The notes below the pieces were generated by a model that saw nothing but the letters and a program-made list of their open reading frames with translations, was not told where the DNA came from and made no database searches. Made by a program: the position numbers and the translations under genes. Below are positions 58,173 to 64,000 of a DNA stretch of 64,000 nucleotides, piece by piece (position 1 is the stretch's first letter; every line of letters starts with the position of its first letter). The stretch covers positions 62,001-126,000 of the forward strand of contig JAAYIK010000015.1 in assembly GCA_012523465.1 (NCBI GenBank), given 5' to 3'. The DNA comes from Lysobacteraceae bacterium. Lineage in GTDB: Bacteria; Pseudomonadota; Gammaproteobacteria; Nitrococcales; AK92.

Positions 58173-59264
58173 TCAAGAAGCGATTAGAGTCCGGCCGCAG
58201 CCGGGAAGTTCAATGCCGGCAGGCAGTTGCATGCTGAGGCAATGCAGGCTGCCGTGCTGGACGATGATGGGCAGCGCCGGCGAGGGAATCACCTCGCGGT
58301 CCGGAAACGCCTGCTGCAGTACGGCGATGGCCTTGGCGTCGGCCGGGTCATCGTAGGCAGGCACGATGACGCCGCCGTTGACGATGAGGAAATTGGCGTA
58401 GCTGAGCGGCAGCCGGTGGCCGTCGTCGGCATGGGCAGGCCGCGGCCAGGGCAGCGGCAGCAGCCGGTACGGCTCGCCGTGCGCGGTGCGCAGGCTCCGC
58501 AGCTCGGCCTCCATCGCCTGCAGGCTCTCGTAGTGCGAGTCGCCGGGATCGTCGCAGGCGGTGTAGGCGATGGTGTCGACCGAGCAGAAGCGCGCCAGCA
58601 TGTCGATGTGGCCGTCGGTATCGTCACCTTCCAGCTCGCCGTGTTCCAGCCACAGCACCCGCTGCGCGCCCAGCCAGTCGCGCAGCAGGATCTCGACCTG
58701 CTGCTGGCTCAGGTCGGGGTTGCGGTTCTCGTCCAGCAGGCAGCGCCGGGTGGTCAGGATGGTGCCCTGGCCGTCGCTTTCGATGGCGCCGCCTTCGAGC
58801 ACCCAGTCGATGCGGCGGTAGTCGACGTCGCCAAACGCGCCGGCGGCATGCAGCCGGCGCACCAGCTGGTTGTCCAGCTCGGCCGGGAACTTGTTGCCCC
58901 AGCCGTTGAAGCTGAAGTCCAGCAGCAGCGGTAGTGCGCCTTCCCGGTACACCGTGAGCGGACCGTGGTCGCGGGCCCAGACGTCGTTGGAAGGACAGAG
59001 CACGAAGCTGATCTGCACCGGCGACACGCCGCGCTCGGCCAGCGCCTCGATGATGCTGCGCTGGTGAGGCTCGTCGTAGCAGACGATGAGCAGCGGCTGG
59101 AAGCGAGCCACCACGGCAGCGAAATCGGCCATGGCCCGGTGCGCGGCCGGCAGCAGGTCGCCCCAGTCGCCGTATCGATGCGGCCAGGTCAGCATGGTGC
59201 CGGCCTGGGGCTCCCATTCGGCGGGTAGGCGAACCCGCGCCCGGTATTGCGGAGCGAAGCTCAT
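58173..59264 (-). CDS. aguA: Agmatine deiminase
   Basis: Guanidino-group hydrolase converting agmatine to N-carbamoylputrescine. The 363-residue five-bladed pseudo-barrel has WEPQAGTMLTWPH, NDVWARDHGPLTVY, LEGGAIESDGQGTIL, DTDGHIDMLARF, the nucleophile Cys342 in QHGSLHCLSMQLP. With aguB and SpeD it forms the agmatine-based putrescine/spermidine route. A BamE-domain gene lies upstream. Confidence 0.95.
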   Translation of the reverse strand: MSFAPQYRARVRLPAEWEPQAGTMLTWPHRYGDWGDLLPAAHRAMADFAAVVARFQPLLIVCYDEPHQRSIIEALAERGVSPVQISFVLCPSNDVWARDHGPLTVYREGALPLLLDFSFNGWGNKFPAELDNQLVRRLHAAGAFGDVDYRRIDWVLEGGAIESDGQGTILTTRRCLLDENRNPDLSQQQVEILLRDWLGAQRVLWLEHGELEGDDTDGHIDMLARFCSVDTIAYTACDDPGDSHYESLQAMEAELRSLRTAHGEPYRLLPLPWPRPAHADDGHRLPLSYANFLIVNGGVIVPAYDDPADAKAIAVLQQAFPDREVIPSPALPIIVQHGSLHCLSMQLPAGIELPGCGRTLIAS

Positions 59265-59289
59265 TGCGGTTTTGGCTCAGCGGCGGTGG

Positions 59290-59571
59290 TCAGGGGCGTG
59301 CGACGGTGTGCAGTACCAGGTCACGTTCGAAGTAAACGACGTAATCGTCGTAGACCCAACGGGAAATCGGCGGCTCGCCCACCGGGGCGATCTTCTCCCT
59401 GGGCTCGCCGAAGAGGCTGGCGACCGTGGCCTTGCTCATCCCGCGCGCCGGCAGGTTCTGGCGCAGCTCGGCGTCGCGCTGGACCTTCTCGATCAGCAGC
59501 GTATCGGCCTGCGCCTGGGTGCCCAGAATCAGCAGCAAAGCAGCGACGATGGATTTGAGAATCGTTTGCAT
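59290..59571 (-). CDS. Small periplasmic BamE/SmpA-domain protein
   Basis: A 93-residue exported protein: a signal peptide (about 1-22, cleaved after QAQA) and a short BamE-like domain with QRDAELRQNLPARGMSKATVASLFGEPREKIAPVGEPPISRWVYDDYVVYFERDLVLHTV. The GMSKATVASLFGEP phrase is the SmpA/BamE helix signature, and no lipobox Cys is visible, so it is not BamE itself. The ATG at 59571 has GAGGAG 8-9 bp upstream. Its function is unknown. It precedes aguA by 25 bp. Confidence 0.7.
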   Translation of the reverse strand: MQTILKSIVAALLLILGTQAQADTLLIEKVQRDAELRQNLPARGMSKATVASLFGEPREKIAPVGEPPISRWVYDDYVVYFERDLVLHTVARP

Positions 59572-59600
59572 GAGCGCCACTCCTCATTCATTATCCGCGC

Positions 59601-59627
59601 ACTATAGCATCGGGCGCTGCCGGTCAA
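59601..59627 (-). promoter_or_regulatory. Candidate promoter for the BamE-domain gene and agu genes
   Basis: On the minus strand, -35 TTGACC (59622-59627, 5/6) and -10 TATAGT (59601-59606, 5/6) with a short 15-bp spacer, about 30 bp before the ATG. The short spacer lowers confidence. Confidence 0.35.
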
Positions 59628-59802
59628 AACGTTTGTCGGCCGTTCCGGCGCATCCATGCTCGCAAAACCCCAGCCCCATGCGCTAGGCTAGGGCGGCCGG
59701 GCTCTCCACGCAGGCCGCCGCGGCGGCAGGCGCACGGCTTCCGCGGTGCGTGCCGGCACCGCCGACCCGATGCGGCAACCCGTAAGGAACTAGCCGAACC
59801 GT

Positions 59803-61047
59803 ATGTTTAAACCATTAGAGCTGTACATCGGCCTGCGCTACACGCGAGCCAAGCGGCGCAATCACTTCGTCTCCTTCATTTCCCTCACCTCCATGCTGGG
59901 CATCGCCCTCGGCGTCACCACGCTGATCACCGTGCTGTCGGTGATGAACGGCTTCGAGCAGCAGCTGCGGGAGCGCATCCTCGGCATGGTCTCGCACGCC
60001 ACCATCCACGGCGTGGGCGACAAGCCGGAAGAGTGGCAGGAGCTGGTGCGGCTAGCCGAGGCCAATCCGCGCGTGCTGGGCGCAGCACCCTACATCCAGG
60101 GCGAGGTCATGCTGACCAATGCCGGCCGGGTCGGCGGCAGCCTGATTCGCGGCATCGTGCCTGGCTACGAGGAGCGGGTGGCCGACATCGCCGACAAAAT
60201 GATCGCCGGCGATCTGGACTCGCTGCAGCCCGGCCGCTTCGGCATCGTGTTGGGGCGGGACCTGGCGCTGCTGCTGCAGGTGGACGTGGGCGATCTGGTC
60301 ACCATGGTGGCGCCGGAAGCGACCATCTCTGTGGCCGGCGTGCTGCCACGGGTCAAGCGCTTCACCGTGACGGGGATCTTCCAGAGCGGGATGTACGAGT
60401 ACGACCGCGCGGTCGCCTTCGTCAACATGGACGACGCCGCCAAGGTCTTCCGTCAGCCTGGCATCACCGGCATCCGGCTCAAGTTCGACGATCTGATGGC
60501 GGCTCCCTGGCTGGCCCGCCAGGTGGCGGCGGCGCTGCCTGGCTACTACAGCGTGCGTGACTGGACGGTGCAGCACTACAACTTCTTCCGCGCGGTGCGC
60601 ACCGAGAAAACCGTGATGTTCGTGATCCTCACCCTGATCGTCGCGGTGGCGGCCTTCAACATCGTCTCCACCCTGGTGATGGTGGTCACCGACAAGCAGG
60701 CCGACATCGCCATTCTGCGCACCCTGGGCATCAGCCCCGGCAGCATCATGGGGATTTTTATGGTGCAGGGCGCCATCATCGGTATCATCGGCACGGCGCT
60801 CGGCGTGGCCTGCGGCATCGCGCTGGCGCTCAATGTCGAGACCATCGTGCCTTTCATCGAACGCATGGCCGGCGTGCAGTTCCTGCCGGGCGATGTCTAT
60901 CCGATCAGCGACATGCCGTCCGACCTGCGCTCGCAGGACGTGGTGCGAGTCGCCGGCATCGCGCTGCTGCTGTCGCTGCTGGCGACCCTGTATCCGGCGT
61001 GGCGGGCATCTCGCACCGCGCCGGCGGAGGCGCTGCGCTATGAGTGA
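59803..61047 (+). CDS. lolC: Lipoprotein-releasing ABC transporter permease (LolC/LolE/LolF type)
   Basis: Inner-membrane MacB-like permease that frees lipoproteins onto LolA. The 414-residue product has an N-terminal TM segment (about 22-50; [26 protein letters not shown]), a large periplasmic domain (about 55-265) and three C-terminal TM segments (about 270-300, 318-345, 377-400). Followed by an 8-bp overlap with lolD, but there is no lolE: this may be the LolF2D2 arrangement in which one permease forms a homodimer. LolB is encoded at 19081. Confidence 0.92.
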   Translation: MFKPLELYIGLRYTRAKRRNHFVSFISLTSMLGIALGVTTLITVLSVMNGFEQQLRERILGMVSHATIHGVGDKPEEWQELVRLAEANPRVLGAAPYIQGEVMLTNAGRVGGSLIRGIVPGYEERVADIADKMIAGDLDSLQPGRFGIVLGRDLALLLQVDVGDLVTMVAPEATISVAGVLPRVKRFTVTGIFQSGMYEYDRAVAFVNMDDAAKVFRQPGITGIRLKFDDLMAAPWLARQVAAALPGYYSVRDWTVQHYNFFRAVRTEKTVMFVILTLIVAVAAFNIVSTLVMVVTDKQADIAILRTLGISPGSIMGIFMVQGAIIGIIGTALGVACGIALALNVETIVPFIERMAGVQFLPGDVYPISDMPSDLRSQDVVRVAGIALLLSLLATLYPAWRASRTAPAEALRYE

Positions 61048-61780
61048 GACCAATGCCAAGCCCGTGTTGCGGGCACGCGATCTGCGCAAGCGTTTCGTCG
61101 AGGGGCCGCTGCAGGTGGACGTGCTGCGCGGAATCGACCTCGACATCCGGCAGGGAGAGCAGGTCGCCATTGTCGGCCGCTCCGGCTCCGGCAAGAGTAC
61201 CCTGCTGCACCTGCTCGGGGGGCTGGACACGCCCACCGCCGGCGAGGTCTGGGTGTCGGGCCAGCCGCTGCACAAGCTGAGCGAGCGGGCCCGCGGCAAG
61301 CTGCGCAACCGCGACCTCGGCTTCATCTACCAGTTCCACCACCTGCTGCCCGAGTTCACCGCGCTGGTCAACGTGGCCATGCCGCTGCTGATCGGCGGCG
61401 CCAAGCCGGCCGAGGCCCGCAAGCGGGCGCTGGAGGTGCTGGAGCGGGTCGGCCTGGGAGAGCGGGTGGAGCACAAGCCGGGCGAGCTGTCCGGGGGCGA
61501 GCGTCAGCGCGTCGCCATCGCCCGCGCGCTGGTGACCCGGCCGCGCTGCGTGCTGGCGGACGAGCCCACCGGCAACCTGGACAAGCACACCGCGGCTCAG
61601 GTCTTTGCCCTGCTGCAGGAGCTGAATCGGGAATACGGCGTCAGCGTGCTGATGGTGACCCACGACCTCGAGCTGGCGCGGCGGATGGACCGGGTGCTGG
61701 CGATGGACGATGGCCGCTTGCGCGAGATCAGTCTGGACTCCGCGGACGGCGCTGGCGCCGCTGCTGATAGGCACGAATAA
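61040..61780 (+). CDS. lolD: Lipoprotein-releasing ABC transporter ATPase LolD
   Basis: ATP-binding subunit powering lipoprotein release. The 246-residue product has Walker [10 protein letters not shown] (46-54), the Q-loop followed by LolD-typical [23 protein letters not shown], signature [15 protein letters not shown] and Walker [13 protein letters not shown]. It overlaps lolC by 8 bp. The C-terminus is longer than most and overlaps the convergent DUF2062 gene by 53 bp. Confidence 0.95.
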   Translation: MSETNAKPVLRARDLRKRFVEGPLQVDVLRGIDLDIRQGEQVAIVGRSGSGKSTLLHLLGGLDTPTAGEVWVSGQPLHKLSERARGKLRNRDLGFIYQFHHLLPEFTALVNVAMPLLIGGAKPAEARKRALEVLERVGLGERVEHKPGELSGGERQRVAIARALVTRPRCVLADEPTGNLDKHTAAQVFALLQELNREYGVSVLMVTHDLELARRMDRVLAMDDGRLREISLDSADGAGAAADRHE

Positions 61781-62252
61781 CGAACAGCCGCCACAGCAGG
61801 TGCACGGTCAGAAAGGCGAGGGCGGCGACGATGGTGCCGACCACTAGGCAGCCTAGCAGCAGCGGCTGCCAGATGCTGCCCAGCTCATGCCAGAACCATT
61901 CCAGGGTGAGCTGGAAGGGGACGCGTTCCTTGGTACCCAGCAGCATGGTGCCGACGCGGTAGCAGAAGTAATAAATCGGCGGCATGGTGATGGGGTTGGT
62001 TGTCCACACCATAGCCACCGAAATGATGAGATTCACCCGCAGCAGAATGGCCAGCAGGGCGGCAATGGCCATCTGCCCGGGGGCGGGAATGAAGGCCACG
62101 AACAAGCCGAGGGCGCATGCGCCTGCCACGGAGCGGCGATTGAGGTGCAGCAGGTACGGATCGTCCAGCAATCGGCCAAGGAAGCGGAGCTCGCGCCTGG
62201 CGCGCAGGGTGGACGCATCCGGCAGAAGGCGGCGGATAAGCTTGCGGGGCAT
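61728..62252 (-). CDS. DUF2062 membrane protein
   Basis: A 174-residue integral membrane protein with two or three hydrophobic segments (about 40-60, 64-85, 130-155). It has [71 protein letters not shown], matching the DUF2062 signature ([10 protein letters not shown]). Function is unknown. It ends inside lolD on the opposite strand and starts 66 bp before the comEC reading frame, as in Pseudomonas where it neighbours comEC. Confidence 0.88.
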   Translation of the reverse strand: MPRKLIRRLLPDASTLRARRELRFLGRLLDDPYLLHLNRRSVAGACALGLFVAFIPAPGQMAIAALLAILLRVNLIISVAMVWTTNPITMPPIYYFCYRVGTMLLGTKERVPFQLTLEWFWHELGSIWQPLLLGCLVVGTIVAALAFLTVHLLWRLFVIRAYQQRRQRRPRSPD

Positions 62253-62318
62253 GGTTGCCAGTTCGCTTTATCGAAGGCCCTAAGGGTAGCGGATTCCTCC
62301 GCCGGCGGGAACGCGACC

Positions 62319-64000
62319 TTGACCCTGCTCGCCTTCGCTGCCGGCGTCATCATTCTGCAGCAGTTCTCCTCCCTGCCCGGCCCTGGTTTGCTGGCAGCCC
62401 TCGCCCTGGGGGCTGGCGGCCTGCTGTGGCGGCCGCTGCGGCTGCCGGGCGCGTTCTGCGCCGGCCTGCTGTGGGCCGCCTGCCATGGCCACTGGGCGCT
62501 CGCACAGCGGCTGCCGGCCGAGCTGGAGGGGCGCGACCTGGTGCTCGAGGCCGAGATCGTTGCCGTCGAGCGGCGCGACGATGCTGCCGTCAGCCTGCTG
62601 CTGCAGCGCGCGCGGTTGCCCGATTACCCCGCTTGGCGGCCGCGCCAGCTGCGCCTGAGCTGGTATGGCCGCATGCCGCCGCTGCAGCCCGGCGAGCGCT
62701 GGCGACTGCCGGTTCGGCTGCAGCGGCCGCACGGCGCCATGAATCCGGCCGGATTCGACAGCGAGCGCTGGCTGTTCGCCCAGCGCATCGACGCGCTGGG
62801 CCACGTCACCGATGCCGACCAGACCGTGCGGCTGGGTCGGCGCTGGAGCCTACACCGGGTGCGGGACGCCATCGCCCGGGAGATCGCCATGCACCTGCAG
62901 GGGCGTCCGGCCCAGGGCATCGTCGTGGCGCTGGCGGTGGGCGAGCGGCGCTGGATCGAGCGGCAGCAGTGGGAAGTGCTGCAGGCCACCGGCACGGCCC
63001 ACCTGGTCGCCATTTCCGGCCTGCACGTGGGGCTGGTGGCGCTGCTGACCGGGCTTGCCGTCCAGCGGCTGTGGCGGTTGTCCGCCACCGCTTGCCGGCT
63101 GTGGCCGGCCCGCCTGCCGGCGGTGCTCGCGGGCATGCTGGCAGCGACCGTTTACGCGCTGCTGGCCGGATTCACCCTGCCGACCCAGCGGGCCCTGATC
63201 ATGCTGCTGGTGCCGGCGCTGGCCTTGCTGGCGCGCCGCCGTATCCGTGCCTGGCACGGCTTCGCGCTGGCATTGGCCGCCGTGCTGCTGTGGGATCCAC
63301 TGGCGCCGCTCAGCGCCGGCTTCTGGCTGTCGTTCGGGGCCGTGTTGCTGCTGCTGGCGGCCGGCCTCGACCGCTCCCGCGAGCATTGGCTGCGGCAGCT
63401 GGTCAAGACGCAGCTGGTGGCGAGCTTCGGCCTGTTGTCGGTCAGCGTCGTTTGGCTGCAGCTCGCGCCCTGGATCGCGCCCCTTGCCAATGCCTTCGCC
63501 ATCCCGCTAGTCGGCTTCCTGGTGGTGCCGCTGACCTTGATCGGCACCGCCGGGCTCGCCTTCGGCGAGCGCGCCGCACTGCCGCTGGACGCCGCCGAGT
63601 GGTTGACGGCCAGGCTACTGGAGTGGCTGGATGTGCTGGCGGCCCATGCGCCGCCGGCCGTCGCGGCAGGCGTGCCCGGCTGGGCGGTGGCGTTGTCCGT
63701 GCTTGCCGCCCTGCTGCTGGTGCTGCCGCGTGGCACCGGGCTGCGTTGGCTGAGCCTGCCGCTGTTGCTGCCGCTGGCACTGGCGGCGCCGTCCCGATCG
63801 TCGGAGGAGGTGCTGCGGTTGACCCTGTTTGACGTCGGTCACGGCACGGCAGTGGTGCTGGAAGCCGGCGGGGAGGCGGCGGTGTTCGATGCTGGCCCGC
63901 GCCGGGGCGAGCACGACGCCGGCGAGCGCGTGCTGCTGCCCTATCTGCAAAGCCGCGGTCATCGCGCGCTGCGCTGGTTGTTCGTCAGCCATCGCGACTC
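62319..64000 (+). CDS. comEC: DNA internalization-related competence protein ComEC (3' end outside window)
   Basis: Polytopic channel that takes transforming DNA across the inner membrane. The open frame runs to the window edge (about 560 codons) and includes the ComEC N-terminal OB-like domain (about 60-170; LVLEAEIVAVERRDD... NPAGFDSERWLFAQRI), the Competence core with LVAISGLHVGLVALL and LPTQRALIMLLVPALALLARRR, many TM helices, and the beginning of the metallo-beta-lactamase-like domain (LTLFDVGHGTAVVLEAGGEAAVFDAG, SHRD). No ATG fits; the TTG at 62319 is a tentative start. Confidence 0.88.
   Translation, partial: MTLLAFAAGVIILQQFSSLPGPGLLAALALGAGGLLWRPLRLPGAFCAGLLWAACHGHWALAQRLPAELEGRDLVLEAEIVAVERRDDAAVSLLLQRARLPDYPAWRPRQLRLSWYGRMPPLQPGERWRLPVRLQRPHGAMNPAGFDSERWLFAQRIDALGHVTDADQTVRLGRRWSLHRVRDAIAREIAMHLQGRPAQGIVVALAVGERRWIERQQWEVLQATGTAHLVAISGLHVGLVALLTGLAVQRLWRLSATACRLWPARLPAVLAGMLAATVYALLAGFTLPTQRALIMLLVPALALLARRRIRAWHGFALALAAVLLWDPLAPLSAGFWLSFGAVLLLLAAGLDRSREHWLRQLVKTQLVASFGLLSVSVVWLQLAPWIAPLANAFAIPLVGFLVVPLTLIGTAGLAFGERAALPLDAAEWLTARLLEWLDVLAAHAPPAVAAGVPGWAVALSVLAALLLVLPRGTGLRWLSLPLLLPLALAAPSRSSEEVLRLTLFDVGHGTAVVLEAGGEAAVFDAGPRRGEHDAGERVLLPYLQSRGHRALRWLFVSHRD

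Noticed and set aside
62255-63832. 525-codon plus-strand frame over comEC
   Set aside because: It is Arg/Ala/Pro/Gly-rich and lies in a different frame from the ComEC-coding frame, which remains open to the window edge and carries recognisable motifs.

Overview
This window is a chromosomal segment of a GC-rich gammaproteobacterium. Its gene neighbourhoods match Pseudomonas-type chromosomes closely: rpe-gph-trpE, trpGDC beside crp and an OsmC-family gene, speD/coq7, rplM-rpsI, prfA/hemA/TPR/lolB/ispE/tRNA-Gln/prs/rplY/pth/ychF, and apaHG/ksgA/pdxA/surA/lptD/amgK/murU. Several differences (no prmC beside prfA, one LolC-type permease with no lolE, tal and a universal stress gene inserted beside ksgA, a bacteriohemerythrin) argue against Pseudomonas itself. 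Genus cannot be decided from sequence reading alone.

Layout. 1-5430: rpe-gph, then trpE-G-D-C in one direction with a candidate attenuator upstream of trpE. 5555-8645: crp divergent from an OsmC-family gene, then speD and coq7 converging on a strong hairpin. 9004-9952: rplM-rpsI and tRNA-Gln(CTG). 10189-13504: luciferase-like oxidoreductase, DsbA/HCCA-isomerase-like protein, and MltF. 13663-14754: tRNA-Ser(CGA) with a decayed copy of itself upstream, then about 900 bp without intact genes that holds a relic IS200/IS605 transposase end and a frameshifted MATE efflux fragment. 14755-17114: prfA and hemA. 17234-24141: TPR lipoprotein, lolB, ispE, tRNA-Gln(TTG), prs, rplY, pth, ychF. 24192-35148: a long minus-strand block (HDOD, ampE, ampD, apaH, apaG, tal, usp, ksgA, pdxA, surA, lptD). 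35292-39481: amgK-murU-GCS2-like ligase-M14-like deacylase. 39495-42372: elyC-like, lipA, lipB, thioredoxin. 42553-48774: YfaZ-like outer-membrane protein, FMN reductase, thioesterases, NCS2 permease, hemerythrin, SpoU methyltransferase, and an MFS gene with an apparent internal deletion. 48792-55898: rsgA/orn, a small membrane protein, rhodanese, csiV, mfd. 55908-59571: divergent DAHP-synthase-like protein, aguB, aguA, and a BamE-domain protein. 59803-64000: lolC, lolD, a DUF2062 protein and the 5' part of comEC.

Functional themes. Tryptophan synthesis is a contiguous trpEGDC unit; trpF, trpA and trpB are not here. Polyamine synthesis is represented by agmatine deiminase, N-carbamoylputrescine amidase and SpeD. 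Envelope biogenesis and murein recycling dominate: MltF, AmpD, AmpE, AmgK, MurU, CsiV, SurA, LptD, LolB and LolC/D. Translation genes (L13, S9, L25, RF1, Pth, KsgA, RsgA, three tRNAs) are spread throughout.

Most of the window is ordinary housekeeping DNA, and I found no defence, CRISPR, phage or secretion system. The observations most worth checking are: the ligase/deacylase pair downstream of amgK-murU; the ANR/DNR-like box at the right place for the hemerythrin promoter; the trpE leader; the MFS internal deletion; the decayed tRNA-Ser copy; and the gene graveyard next to prfA.
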